Counted from the stretch's first letter, positions 39,190-48,934 are shown. The stretch is 64,000 bases of DNA from Bin25 sp026709415 (GCA_965200045.1 OZ241330.1:496001-560000); one strand, 5' to 3'. Notes: a model not told the origin generated them from the sequence alone. Program-made: numbers and translations.

Positions 39190-40342
39190 AAAAGAACGAT
39201 TCCAACTTAAAATGAGTGGTTTGTTTTTTTGATGGTTCATGATGGTTGATTTCTTGGTAACGATTGACGGGTGTTTGATATGGAATACCCTGATGAGGTC
39301 TCTCATCATGATCAAACCAAAAATATTTTTCTATATTGTTCGCACTCTAAACCATCATCAGAGGGTTCCATAGCCGTGCACTCTTGTTTGACCGAATGCC
39401 ATCATCGTTTGATCAAGGCATTGTCCGTCGCTCTACCTTTTCCATCCATACTTCACCGAATGGAAATACGGTTAACCGTATTGTTATATTCCTTAACGGT
39501 CAACGGACGGCCTTGATCGGTATTCCATATTTGAGGACAACCATCGTGTTCCACCACCTAGTATAACGCCTCCAAACACCAATCCACAGGCATGGTATGG
39601 GAAAGATGGAAGCCGACCACAAAACGACGATCCATGTCGATGATGGCACAGAGGTCAAACCTTTCCCTTGGAACGCTCATGGAGATGATCTCGGTGGCCC
39701 AAACATGATTCGGCCTCTCAGTCAATACGGAACTATCGGATGCTCAGGGCTTTGGTTTCTTCGAGTGGTCTTTATTTGGGGTCAAGAGCTCGGATATGGA
39801 GTCACTGGTAGATGCGGATGATGCGTTTGACATGGAGTTGTTTGAATTCTGGATGCTTCACAAGAAGCATCCGTCGAGCACCAAAAAAGGGATAGAGAAT
39901 AGAATCTCTTTTCATCAACTTGACTCATCGTACATGAAGCTCGGAAGGCCCCATATCTCGGTCATACCAGCCACGACGATCGATCCACCATCTGACGACG
40001 TTTTGCTGTAGCATATGGCATCATCAGTTTTTTTTTAGAATTCAATGTCGATCTTCTGCTGGCCAATGATCTGGTCGCATGGATCCTATGGTTTTTGTTT
40101 CTGACCCTCCGTTTTTCGAGCATTCGAACGATGAAACAAATTGTTGGATCGTTGGCCAAACTCTTTTTTCCAAGTGGCTATTGGGACAGGATGAATGTCA
40201 AAACGACGAGCGAGTTCTTGGATGCGATTACGTTCTTTGAAGGCTTCCTTGACCACTGGCGTATGTTGTCTTCGCTTCATAGGATAACAATATTCACTGT
40301 AAAATATAACTTAAACAGCTGTCCTAATTTTGGGGGACAGAA
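39190..40342 (-). mobile_element. IS3-family insertion sequence relic
   Basis: On the minus strand an OrfA-type start at 40280 (IQELARRFDIHPVPIATWKKEF) is a typical IS3/IS911-group HTH. Further left, frameshifted pieces match OrfB order: HVKRIIRIYQ, EAESCLGHRDHLHERSKG, ACGLVFGGVIL, then RGMEYRSRP and HHDERPHQ-like ends near 39300. Frame changes and stops abound, so it is inactive. The right end carries CTGTCC...GGACAG (40319-40340). I could not place the left end precisely. Confidence 0.7.
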
Positions 40343-40372
40343 CAACTTAATCAAAAGTAAAACCCAATTTGA

Positions 40373-40840
40373 TTAAGGGGGCATACCATTAACGAACATG
40401 ATTTTTCTATTGTACCAATCGATTATTTCAAAGCCAACCCGTTTGTTTATTTCTCTAAAATGTTTGTCATCCGTTGCAATGGGCATTTTATATTCTATTG
40501 CTATGCTTGCGATTAAAAAATCTTTATAATTAATTGATGACTGATTTATAATTCTTTGAAGGTAAGTGGCTCTAGTGTGTATTCTCTTGTTTAATCCAAC
40601 TATCTTAATATAGCCTAGTATTCCCAAAAAATGTTTTTGTTGATTCTTATACTTTCTATTTTTAAATAAATAAGTGATTTCTTTCCTGACTTCGTTCGTT
40701 ATTCTAATTTTATAATCCATAGCAATATAATATCGAAGGTTACTCTTTGAATACTCTACTCTCCTGAGATAATTAATTATTATATTGGCATCAAATAGTA
40801 TTTTCTTGCTTTGAACCAATAGTATTTTTCCTCTTTTCAT
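40373..40840 (-). CDS. PIN-domain protein, probable toxin ribonuclease
   Basis: Up to 155 residues. The PIN fold shows ILFDANIIINYL (D17), a conserved Glu in TNEVRKEITY, D in NYKDFLIASIAIEY and D-D in ATDDKHF, giving a full acidic site for RNA cleavage. The frame opens inside the upstream gene with a 50-bp overlap; a TTG at about 40819 is an alternative start closer to the conserved block. It is the last gene of a four-gene cluster of small proteins, and a decayed copy exists at 36.8 kb. Confidence 0.75.
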   Translation of the reverse strand: MKRGKILLVQSKKILFDANIIINYLRRVEYSKSNLRYYIAMDYKIRITNEVRKEITYLFKNRKYKNQQKHFLGILGYIKIVGLNKRIHTRATYLQRIINQSSINYKDFLIASIAIEYKMPIATDDKHFREINKRVGFEIIDWYNRKIMFVNGMPP

Positions 40841-41099
40841 GAAGAGATTTTTCCATTATTTCCCAATCTTGATCTGATAATTCACTAAAGGATTCTTGTA
40901 GTGCTTTCCAAGCCTTAGCTTCTTCTATTCCAGATTGTCTGTCCAGTTTTTCGACAACTTCTAACAATCTTCTAATATTAGGAACAGAAAAAGATTGAAT
41001 TCTATTCTTGATTTCGTCACTCTTTTTCTTCTCAAGCATTAACTTTTGATCAATTTCTTTTTCTAACTCTTGTATTTCCTTGTCAATATGATTCATCAA
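40791..41099 (-). CDS. Putative antitoxin 3 of the PIN cluster
   Basis: 102 residues, highly charged and helical, beginning with a Glu/Lys coiled coil (EIQELEKEIDQKLMLEKKK). Residues 32-48 carry the motif FSVPNIRRLLEVVEKL, which recurs in the two genes upstream. The C-terminus overlaps the PIN gene by 50 bp. Position and size suggest the antitoxin for the PIN protein, but this is inferred from context. Confidence 0.55.
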   Translation of the reverse strand: MMNHIDKEIQELEKEIDQKLMLEKKKSDEIKNRIQSFSVPNIRRLLEVVEKLDRQSGIEEAKAWKALQESFSELSDQDWEIMEKSLHEKRKNTIGSKQENTI

Positions 41100-41106
41100 A
41101 GTGTAG

Positions 41107-41316
41107 TTATTCGGTTGTTATTTTTTTAAACAATGATATCGCATCCTCTTGTTGTTGTTTTTCGGCTAGCCGATGCTGATTATCAACAAAATTGGCCACT
41201 TTTCTAATATCTTCAACTGAAAATAATTCTACTCTTTTAGATAAAGATCTTACTAATTTTTGAAACAACATTTCATCCTGCTCCATTTCCAATATTAGTT
41301 TATCAGTTTTATTCAT
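41107..41316 (-). CDS. Putative small protein 2 of the PIN cluster
   Basis: 69 residues, charged and helical. The motif LFSVEDIRKVANFVD corresponds to FSVPNIRRLLEVVEK of the next gene. It ends 7 bp before that gene. No DNA-binding fold is evident from the sequence. It may be an antitoxin paralogue or a regulator. Confidence 0.5.
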   Translation of the reverse strand: MNKTDKLILEMEQDEMLFQKLVRSLSKRVELFSVEDIRKVANFVDNQHRLAEKQQQEDAISLFKKITTE

Positions 41317-41327
41317 ACCGTTGCATC

Positions 41328-41477
41328 TTAAACACTTTCTTTCTCATTCTCATTTATTTCATCTTCAATTTTGGCCACATATTTGGATAGTATTTTAAGT
41401 TGCTTTAGCGACAATAATTCAATTTCTAATTGTAGCGTTTTTAATTCGTCAAGTCGTTTTTTCTCCTCTATATTCAT
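41328..41477 (-). CDS. Putative small protein 1 of the PIN cluster
   Basis: 49 residues from ATG 41477 to TAA 41328-41330. It contains IELLSLKQLKILSKYVAKI, which lines up with the shared motif of the two following genes. It ends 11 bp before the next start. A relic of the same gene forms the right part of the decayed copy at 36.8-37.2 kb, which supports its being a real gene. Confidence 0.45.
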   Translation of the reverse strand: MNIEEKKRLDELKTLQLEIELLSLKQLKILSKYVAKIEDEINENEKESV

Positions 41478-41611
41478 TTCAAAACTGAATTAAACCAAAT
41501 TTACAAAATTTTAGTTACACTATAGATTTTCATTTACTCGAAATATAATCATCCCCACTTTACTACAAAATCGATACGCAACGTATGCTTTTTTCTAAAA
41601 AGCCATTAAAG

Positions 41612-41619
41612 TACTTTTG
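41612..41619 (+). promoter_or_regulatory. -7 promoter element of tRNA-Cys
   Basis: TACTTTTG matches TAnnTTTG and lies 8 bp before the mature tRNA 5' end. No clear -33 TTG is found. Confidence 0.45.
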
Positions 41620-41627
41620 CCAACAAG

Positions 41628-41698
41628 GGCATCGTGGCCGAGTGGCTAGGCAGAGCTCTGCAAAAGCTTTTACAGCGGTTCGAATCCGCTCGATGCCT
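41628..41698 (+). tRNA. tRNA-Cys (anticodon GCA)
   Basis: Acceptor GGCATCG pairs with CGATGCC. The anticodon stem GAGCT/AGCTT encloses CTGCAAA with anticodon GCA, and the T-arm is AGCGG-TTCGAAT-CCGCT. The discriminator is T, as is typical for tRNA-Cys. CCA is not encoded. Confidence 0.95.
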
Positions 41699-41703
41699 CG
41701 TTA

Positions 41704-43707
41704 TTATGGAGAAATCCACTTAATGAAGTGGTAGTCGATTAATTTCCTTTCTAAGGAAACCTTGCCAATACTAACGTGAAGTAGGTCTCCAATTTCAACG
41801 ACTTTTCTTCTTTTTTTTCTTTTTTCGATAATCCATCGATTTTTAACAAACGAATATTTTGCATCGGGTACTTCACGAAAAAACACCATTCCTTGACACT
41901 TGGTTTCAGTCAGTTCTACAAACATACCATACCGACTCAATCCCGAAACATATCCTTTATAAGTCCCTCCTTTCTGCTTTAATTTCAAGACATAGAGACA
42001 TTGCATGAATTTATGTATTTCTCTTTCGACTTTCAAAGCATTGATTTCTTGAAAATTAATATGATCACAATATTCCTCTAATTTTCGAAAACCTGGATAA
42101 CCCTCCTTATCATGAAATAAAAGAGATTTTAATATTCGATGAACCAAAACATCAGAATATCTTCTTATTGGAGAAGTGAAATGAGTGTATTTATCAAATC
42201 CTAAACCATAATGACCTATGTTTTTTGTACGATACTGGGCTTTGCTCATGGCTTTTGTTATCAAAGTCGAGAGCCAGTAAGCATGTGGAGTCTTCGCCAA
42301 AGATAGCATCGATGCATTGAGCATCTCTTTGACATTGTCTATCGATGTGTTCATTGTGATACCGATTGATTTTAATCGTTGGGAAATCTGTTCTAATCCA
42401 TCAACATCTGGTAAGTCATGAACTCGGTATACTGTAGGTATTTTCGCACCATATCGGCTAAAAAAATCAGCCACAGTTCGATTAGCCAAAAGCATTAATT
42501 CTTCAATCAATTGTTGAGCTTGATTTTGAATGCGTATGGTAACGTTTATGGGATGGGCATCCTGATCCACTTCGTACTTGACCTCTTCAGATTGAATGAT
42601 TAGAGACCCCTCTTTGATTCTTTTGAATCTTAAATGTTTCGTGATGTCATGCAATACCAATAAAGCGTGTCTCTGAGAATCTGAAAGACCTTTGAAATGA
42701 ACCTCCTTTGGGTGATGATTATTTTCATCGAATAACGATTGAACTTGCTGATAAGAGAGTCTTTGATTGGAATTGATGATGGTTTTGGCAAATTGGTGAT
42801 GCATCACTTTTCCTTCAGATGTCATTTCAAATACCACGGAAAAGGTAAGTTTGTCTTCCGAAGGATTCAAAGAGCATAGATCATTGGATAAAACTTCAGG
42901 AAGCATTGGAATCACTTGATCAATGAAATAAACAGAGGTTCCTCGATGGTAAGCTTCTCGATCTAAAACCGAATCTTTTGGTAGATAATGCGTCACATCG
43001 GCAATATGAATGCCAATTTGGTAGTTTGAGTTTGGTAATTTCTTGAAAGAAATAGCGTCATCTAAATCTTTAGCCGTTTCTTGATCGATGGTAAATGTTA
43101 ATTCATTTCTAAAATCCATACGATTTTTAGTTTCCTCAGTGGTTATGGAGGTGGTAAGCGATTGAATGTCATTTAACATCTTTTGGGGGAACGAATTTTG
43201 AAATCCATAATGCAACGCAATTTGATTGATTTGATTTCTGTAGGACGACTTTTCATTAGCTTTGATTGTTTGAATCAACTCAGCTAAGGGGTAACTTCGA
43301 TGCGGATCCCATTGCTTGAATCGAATCAATACACGTTGCCCGATCGATAAATGGCTTAAATCTTGTTGATCGATTAAATAATATCGTTTGGGAATGGTTT
43401 TTCCTTCGATTTGATAATAATGATCATCAAACTCAAAGACAACCTTAGCAACAATACACTTTTGAGTTCGTTTTATAATTTCAATACACTGACCGTAATA
43501 CGCTTTGCGTTTGTCGCTATATCGATAGGTCACTTTGAGCAAATCTCCCAATAATGATCTATTCAGAAATTTAGGTCTGATTTGAATCCATATAGAGGCT
43601 TTTTGATACGTATCATGAAAATAAATACCCATTTGAACTCCTTTTGCTTCCAATCTACCTCGAGCCGTCAAACGTTTTGTATTGGATTTTATTTTTTGAA
43701 AAGACAA
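41704..43707 (-). CDS. rnr: Ribonuclease R, short N-terminal form
   Basis: 667 residues. The RNB catalytic domain shows TIDQETAKDLDDAISF (catalytic Asp cluster) and HIADVTHYL, and ends with a C-terminal S1 domain (KGYVSGLSRYGMFVEL). It degrades structured RNA 3' to 5'. The protein begins almost at the first cold-shock domain and lacks the usual N-terminal helix-turn-helix region. The only start in the frame below an upstream TAA is TTG at 43705-43707. The gene ends 5 bp from tRNA-Cys on the other strand. Confidence 0.9.
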   Translation of the reverse strand: MSFQKIKSNTKRLTARGRLEAKGVQMGIYFHDTYQKASIWIQIRPKFLNRSLLGDLLKVTYRYSDKRKAYYGQCIEIIKRTQKCIVAKVVFEFDDHYYQIEGKTIPKRYYLIDQQDLSHLSIGQRVLIRFKQWDPHRSYPLAELIQTIKANEKSSYRNQINQIALHYGFQNSFPQKMLNDIQSLTTSITTEETKNRMDFRNELTFTIDQETAKDLDDAISFKKLPNSNYQIGIHIADVTHYLPKDSVLDREAYHRGTSVYFIDQVIPMLPEVLSNDLCSLNPSEDKLTFSVVFEMTSEGKVMHHQFAKTIINSNQRLSYQQVQSLFDENNHHPKEVHFKGLSDSQRHALLVLHDITKHLRFKRIKEGSLIIQSEEVKYEVDQDAHPINVTIRIQNQAQQLIEELMLLANRTVADFFSRYGAKIPTVYRVHDLPDVDGLEQISQRLKSIGITMNTSIDNVKEMLNASMLSLAKTPHAYWLSTLITKAMSKAQYRTKNIGHYGLGFDKYTHFTSPIRRYSDVLVHRILKSLLFHDKEGYPGFRKLEEYCDHINFQEINALKVEREIHKFMQCLYVLKLKQKGGTYKGYVSGLSRYGMFVELTETKCQGMVFFREVPDAKYSFVKNRWIIEKRKKRRKVVEIGDLLHVSIGKVSLERKLIDYHFIKWISP

Positions 43708-44195
43708 CGAAAGATATTGTGTATTAGTATGGGAACCGAGATGGTTTGCTTATCGATTCAAGTGCAAATTTCTTTCATCTGAGAATAAGTTCTCAATTTT
43801 AAAATCAACAACGATAAAGAATAAATTAAAAACTTAAATTTTAAAAAAGCTTATTATTATTACAGAAGATGAATTCTTGAAAAATAAATTCTTTTTTCTA
43901 TAGAAAAAAGAATTGAAATAAAATTAATAATCATTTCAACAATTGGAAATCAATAATATCCTTGAAAATACAAGAAAACTCAAATAAAATGCAACAGTTG
44001 TTAAAAAAGAATTCAACAGTATAACAAGAGATGTTTAATTTTCATAGTCGAACTAGAACTGTAAGTTTAAATGTTCAATAAATCTTAAAACTACATTTTC
44101 TTTTTTGAACCAAAAAACATAATAAGGTCAATCATTAGAAAAAAAACTACTTTTTATTTGGTATTATACAGACGAATGTAACATAGAATTCAACC
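43708..44195. other. AT-rich interval with a 28-bp palindrome
   Basis: This 488-bp gap between divergent rnr and rpiB is very rich in A and T. At 43887-43914 a perfect 28-bp palindrome occurs, whose half is AATTCTTTTTTCTA. It could form a hairpin, but neither neighbouring gene ends here, so it is not an obvious terminator. No ORF or tRNA is seen. Confidence 0.5.
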
Positions 44196-44648
44196 ATGAT
44201 AACGCAACAAAAAGTGAAAATATTTATCGGATGTGATCATGCCGGATACGAATTAAAAGAGTGCTTGATGCAACAACTATCAAATCAACAGAAATTCGAT
44301 GTTAAAGATTTTGGAACCTATTCGAAGCAGAGTGTGGACTATCCAGACTATATTCACCAAGTGGCTCAAGCGGTCCAAAAAGACAAAGAATCGAAGGGTT
44401 TAATCATCTGTGGAAGTGGAAATGGGGCCGCCATGACAGCCAATAAATATGCTGGAATAAGGGCAGCTATTTGTTGGAACAAATCGATAGCAGAACTAGC
44501 TAGAACGCACAATGATGCCAATATACTGAGTCTCCCTGCTCGATTTATTGGACCAAACGAAGCCCATTCAATGCTAAAAATCTTTATAGAAACCGAATTT
44601 GAAGGAGGAAGACACCAACGTAGAGTCAATAAAATAGACTGTTCTTGA
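44196..44648 (+). CDS. rpiB: Ribose-5-phosphate isomerase B
   Basis: 150 residues. GCDHAGYELK at 11-20, DFGTYSKQSVDYPDY and the active-site IICGSGNGAAMTANK with the catalytic Cys identify RpiB/LacAB. It interconverts ribose-5-P and ribulose-5-P in the pentose phosphate pathway. Its stop TGA overlaps the ATG of the next gene. Confidence 0.93.
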   Translation: MITQQKVKIFIGCDHAGYELKECLMQQLSNQQKFDVKDFGTYSKQSVDYPDYIHQVAQAVQKDKESKGLIICGSGNGAAMTANKYAGIRAAICWNKSIAELARTHNDANILSLPARFIGPNEAHSMLKIFIETEFEGGRHQRRVNKIDCS

Positions 44649-45091
44649 TGCTTCGTTATTGCATCAAATCTTTTGATGATCTGACAACAAAAGAACTCTA
44701 TGCCATCCTTCAATTACGTATCGAGATTTTTGTTGTGGAACAAAATTGCCCGTTTCAAGATTTAGATGGACAAGATTTTGAAGCGTTACACATCTTTTCA
44801 ATCAATACAAGCCGATGTATGGCCTACGCTCGATTGAGTCAAACCGATGCGAGAGAAGCATTGATCAGTCGCGTGATGATCTCTCAGGAAAACAGAGGAA
44901 AAGGACTCGCTTATGAATTAATGACACTTTCTGTGGAGCAAGCAAAAAAGAGATTCCCTCAAAATCAAATCAAAATAGCGGCACAAAAACACTTGCAACC
45001 ATTTTATAAAAAATGCGGGTTTGAATACAACGGACATGATTTTTATGAAGATGGTATTCTACATTGCACCATGTACTATATCAGTCAGTAA
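44648..45091 (+). CDS. elaA: GNAT-family acetyltransferase, ElaA type
   Basis: About 147 residues. The ElaA pattern LYAILQLRIEIFVVEQNCPFQDLDGQD at the N-terminus and the acetyl-CoA loop ISQENRGKGLAYELM identify the family; the acceptor is not known. The ATG overlaps the rpiB stop (TGATG). An in-frame TTG at 44645 is less likely. The 3' end overlaps rnpA by 7 bp. Confidence 0.87.
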   Translation: MLRYCIKSFDDLTTKELYAILQLRIEIFVVEQNCPFQDLDGQDFEALHIFSINTSRCMAYARLSQTDAREALISRVMISQENRGKGLAYELMTLSVEQAKKRFPQNQIKIAAQKHLQPFYKKCGFEYNGHDFYEDGILHCTMYYISQ

Positions 45092-45423
45092 TCTATTTTT
45101 TTGAGGAGATGCCATAATTCGGTTTTTAATGATTGATACGTGGGTAATTCAGAGGATTGATAAAGTAAAAAATAATCACCTGGTTCAATAGTCATGGAAT
45201 GACATCTGTAGACATTTTGAAAGGCCTCACGTAATCGTCTTTTGATCCTATTGCGTAAAACGCTCGAATGAAATTCTTTTTTACCGACACCTACAGCAAA
45301 ACGGACTATTTCGCGTTGAGGCTCTTTTTTGTAAATTAATTGAAGATCGTCGGTCCGGATACGTTGACCATTGGAAAACAATAGTTTGATGGTTTGTCTT
45401 CCCTTTAATCTTGAAATTTTAAT
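45085..45423 (-). CDS. rnpA: Ribonuclease P protein component, likely ATT start
   Basis: The RNR signature LRNRIKRRLREAF and the flanking fold identify RnpA, the protein partner of RNase P RNA in tRNA 5' maturation. The first conventional start (TTG 45381) would cut into the conserved N-terminus. Translation upstream gives SRLKGRQTIKLLFSNGQR, a normal RnpA beginning. The frame is closed by TAG at 45427-45429, and the only plausible initiators are ATT at 45421-45423 or 45415-45417. I therefore extend to 45423, about 112 residues. Confidence 0.8.
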   Translation of the reverse strand: MKISRLKGRQTIKLLFSNGQRIRTDDLQLIYKKEPQREIVRFAVGVGKKEFHSSVLRNRIKRRLREAFQNVYRCHSMTIEPGDYFLLYQSSELPTYQSLKTELWHLLKKIDY

Positions 45424-45432
45424 ATGCTACAG

Positions 45433-47262
45433 TTAATGAGGAGGTTGATAAACATTGTTTTCAGGATTGATATCAGCTACTAAGTTTGTTGGATTGAGGT
45501 TAATGGATTCAATGCTGCTTTTGGGTTGATCAAGAGTCAGTGTGTAGGTAGGAAAGGTCCAAGGCCAGTCTTTTTCTGTGATCAAATCAATTGTATAGTG
45601 ATTTTCTTTTTCGCCTCTCATCAATGGAATCGGAATATAGCGTATTTCTTGATGTCCGTTCGTATAGGTAATCAACACATCAAGAGGCATGGGCATTTGT
45701 CCTATTCGTTCGAGTTGTATGTGAGTCTGATTTTCCTTTTCTATAACGTTTTGAATCCCATAATCAATGGTTTTGATGGTTTGTGTCCAATCGGTTAAAT
45801 ACCATTGAAGTTGTATCTCGGATACCTTTTCAGCCACTCGTCGAAAGTCATCGGGGTATGGATGAGTAAATTTAAAATCAGAGACGTATTGTTTCAGAGC
45901 TTTGGCGAGCGCTTCGGGACCAATGATATGCCCTAGTTGGGCGACGAAAACACTTCCCTTACTGTATGCACTTAATTCATAAGCCATATTGTAATGATAA
46001 CGATTGGCATTGGTTGTTTGGGGTTCTTCAACACCTGAAAGGGCCAAATGGTAATATCCATTGTAAGATCCTGAATGCGGAAAATCACTTTTTTCATCAG
46101 CAAAGACATCGTTCATCGCCATATTAGAAATATACACAGTAAAGCCCTCATCCATCCATTCGTATTTCATTTCATTGGTGGCTAAAGCATGTTGAAACCA
46201 ACTATGGGCTAATTCATGGCACGTGACGCCAACCAAACTACCAAAAGAACGATTTCCTGTGATTAAAGTCAACATGGAATATTCCATGCCACCATCCCCA
46301 CCATGAACAACATTATATTCTTTATAATGGTAGAGACCAAGATGTTTGTTAAAATACGAAAGCATTTCAGCCGTAATGGGTTGTAGTTCTTTCCAGTTTT
46401 CAATGATTTCAGGATTGTTTTTATAGAAAAATCGTAAGGTCACTCCATTTTCTCCAGGAAAGGTATCATGAATATAATCGGGATCAGCCCCCCAAGTAAA
46501 ATCAAGAACATTTTCTGCTTTAAAATGCCAAATTAATTTTCCGTTTTCGACTTTAGGTGTTGCTGTATCGGAATAACCATGTCCGATTTCTTCGGGATTT
46601 TGTAAAATCCCCGTAGCGGCAACGGTGTAATCTGAATCAATCCGTAGTAGCACATCAAAGTTTGCCCAAACACTGTGATATTCTCGCCCGAGATAAGGTG
46701 CTGTATTCCATCCTTGATAATCATATTCTGCTAGTTTGGGAAACCATTGGGCCATCGAATAAGCGATCCCTTCCGATGAATTTTTACCTGCTCTACGAAT
46801 AACATCAGGAACATGACCTTTAAAGTCAAGCGTTAATGTGGTTGATGCCCCGCTGTTTAAAGGTTTGTCAAGAGGCACTTCCAAGATCGTCCCTGAAAGT
46901 TCGGGCGATAATGCTTGACCGTCTTGTTTGACATTCCATACGTTTAGCCATCCTTGTTGTTCTTTCGATAGAGAATCAATATTCACTCGAAAACGACTGT
47001 TTTCATCAGGACTCGTATTATTGCGGACAGCCATTTCACTTTCTGGCTGAAAAGCATTAAAATAAAGATGATAAAACACTTTTTTAATGGTATCAGGCGA
47101 ATGATTGGTGTAGATTAGTTTTTGAGAGCCTTCATAAAGATGCGTTTCGACATCCATATCCACTTCCATGGTATAATCAGCATGTTGTTGCCAATAAGCC
47201 CGTTGGCCAACGGTGGCCGAAGAGAGGCCTACCATAAAAATCAGTGTATAAAGACCTTTCAT
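45433..47262 (-). CDS. Exported M1-family metallopeptidase
   Basis: 609 residues with a signal peptide (LYTLIFMVGLSSATVGQ). Substrate motif GGMEYS lies before the zinc site HELAH near 347 with the third ligand in WMDEG 20 residues later, as in M1 aminopeptidases. Exported enzymes of this kind trim peptides in the periplasm or outside. It overlaps the upstream S8 peptidase gene by 4 bp, so the two are made together. Confidence 0.9.
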   Translation of the reverse strand: MKGLYTLIFMVGLSSATVGQRAYWQQHADYTMEVDMDVETHLYEGSQKLIYTNHSPDTIKKVFYHLYFNAFQPESEMAVRNNTSPDENSRFRVNIDSLSKEQQGWLNVWNVKQDGQALSPELSGTILEVPLDKPLNSGASTTLTLDFKGHVPDVIRRAGKNSSEGIAYSMAQWFPKLAEYDYQGWNTAPYLGREYHSVWANFDVLLRIDSDYTVAATGILQNPEEIGHGYSDTATPKVENGKLIWHFKAENVLDFTWGADPDYIHDTFPGENGVTLRFFYKNNPEIIENWKELQPITAEMLSYFNKHLGLYHYKEYNVVHGGDGGMEYSMLTLITGNRSFGSLVGVTCHELAHSWFQHALATNEMKYEWMDEGFTVYISNMAMNDVFADEKSDFPHSGSYNGYYHLALSGVEEPQTTNANRYHYNMAYELSAYSKGSVFVAQLGHIIGPEALAKALKQYVSDFKFTHPYPDDFRRVAEKVSEIQLQWYLTDWTQTIKTIDYGIQNVIEKENQTHIQLERIGQMPMPLDVLITYTNGHQEIRYIPIPLMRGEKENHYTIDLITEKDWPWTFPTYTLTLDQPKSSIESINLNPTNLVADINPENNVYQPPH

Positions 47263-48842
47263 AAAGCACTAGCATAGATGAGAGCATTATACAAATTAAC
47301 CATTCTGGGCGATTTAGCTAATTCTTTTGAAGACACCACCTCTTCACTGGAGGGCTTGGTCAGTGAATGAAACAAAGGGACTCCGGAAGCCATCAAAACA
47401 TGTTTGATTTCAGAAGCACTGAGTTTTGGAAAATAAGATCGTAAAACAGCGGAAACTGCAGTAACATTGGGGGCTGCCATGGAGGTTCCACTATTAAAGT
47501 CTTTTTTATTGTTGGGGAGTGCAGAATAAACATCTTCTCCAGGAGCAAACAAATCCACTTGGTGATTCCCATAGTTGGAAAAAGAAGCCACTTGATTTGC
47601 ATTATAGTTTCGTGAAGTCGCACCAACGGTGATAAAGTTATCCACAAAATCTACACCATCGATATGATCTCGAATAAAGTTTGGCTTTTCACCATGATTG
47701 ATGTTGACGCCTTCATTTCCAGCAGCATTAACAATCAACACATCATTTTCTTCGGCATGTTTTAAAGCATCATAAACCCATTGTGGATGTGGAGAAAAAG
47801 ATTTCCCAAAACTCGTGTTGATGATATCAGCTCCATGATCAACAGCATATCGGATGGCTAAAGCGACATCTTTATCGTATTCGTCGCCATCGGGAACGGC
47901 TCGCAACACCATAATTTCAACATTGGGTAGAATATCACGACCATAACAGGAAAAGAGGGCGATTCCACTCACATGAGTGCCATGCGAACTATCGCTATGT
48001 TCAGGTCCCGAAACACGGCCGTCACCATAATTTTGATCATCAAAATCATGGGAATTATCTCCAACGATGGAACGACCGTCAAAATCAATATTATAATGGT
48101 AGTTGAGTTGGGTGTACAGATAATCATTGTAATCCTTTAAATCATTCAAATCGAAACCATTCGTTTTCATGTATTGTAATAGTGGTATGTATTCTTCATT
48201 GGACTCATCTATTTCAATAGTTTCGAGATCCTCTAGGGTATACGCGGCCTTACCCAAAATTTTTTGAGCCACGCTATCGGCTTTTTTAGTGTTTTCATAC
48301 ATGGTGCTTATCATCATCGACTGGGGTCGAATTTCCGCAAGCTTTTGATCGACATACTCTTTGTATTCATTGTATTGATCACTATCCTTTTCAGCAGTTT
48401 TGAGTAACCGAACCACTTCTAGATTTTCTTTTTCAGCATTTCCTAAAAAATTCCATCCATGAACATCGTCGACATAACCATTGTTATCATCATCGATATT
48501 ATTATTAGGAATTTCTTCTTGATTTGTCCAAATAGACTCACCCAAACAAGGGTGCGAGATATCAACTCCAGAATCAATGATAGCGACAATGACTTTATCC
48601 CCCTTTTTATCGACTAAAATTTCATCATAACTTCTCAAGACACTCATGCCAGGAATACTATCCTTTTGGACATCCAAAAGATGCCAATACTGAAGATCGT
48701 CTTCTGAAATTTCCGAGGACTTTTCAATTTCAATGTTTTGTGATACTTCAACAGGGTCTAATTTGAGATTTTTTAGTGTCCCGCAGGAACTAAGGAAGAC
48801 GAAAACTGCTAGAAACAGTAAAAAAGTGAAGTTGAGTTTCAT
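47259..48842 (-). CDS. S8-family subtilisin-like lipoprotein peptidase
   Basis: 527 residues. Lipobox LSSC (Cys 20) suggests an outer-membrane lipoprotein. The catalytic triad is present: D90 in IIDSGVD, His in SHGTHVSG near 287 and Ser in GTSMAAPN near 453. An unusually long insert of about 190 residues separates the Asp and His motifs. It is the first gene of a coupled pair of peptidases, suggesting extracellular protein breakdown. Confidence 0.92.
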   Translation of the reverse strand: MKLNFTFLLFLAVFVFLSSCGTLKNLKLDPVEVSQNIEIEKSSEISEDDLQYWHLLDVQKDSIPGMSVLRSYDEILVDKKGDKVIVAIIDSGVDISHPCLGESIWTNQEEIPNNNIDDDNNGYVDDVHGWNFLGNAEKENLEVVRLLKTAEKDSDQYNEYKEYVDQKLAEIRPQSMMISTMYENTKKADSVAQKILGKAAYTLEDLETIEIDESNEEYIPLLQYMKTNGFDLNDLKDYNDYLYTQLNYHYNIDFDGRSIVGDNSHDFDDQNYGDGRVSGPEHSDSSHGTHVSGIALFSCYGRDILPNVEIMVLRAVPDGDEYDKDVALAIRYAVDHGADIINTSFGKSFSPHPQWVYDALKHAEENDVLIVNAAGNEGVNINHGEKPNFIRDHIDGVDFVDNFITVGATSRNYNANQVASFSNYGNHQVDLFAPGEDVYSALPNNKKDFNSGTSMAAPNVTAVSAVLRSYFPKLSASEIKHVLMASGVPLFHSLTKPSSEEVVSSKELAKSPRMVNLYNALIYASAL

Positions 48843-48934
48843 TTGTTTGATTTATAACCTAAAAAAGCAAAGGTAAAATTTGATCAGAAACAACCACATA
48901 TGATTTCTTCGATAATCATATTGCTGGAACAGCG

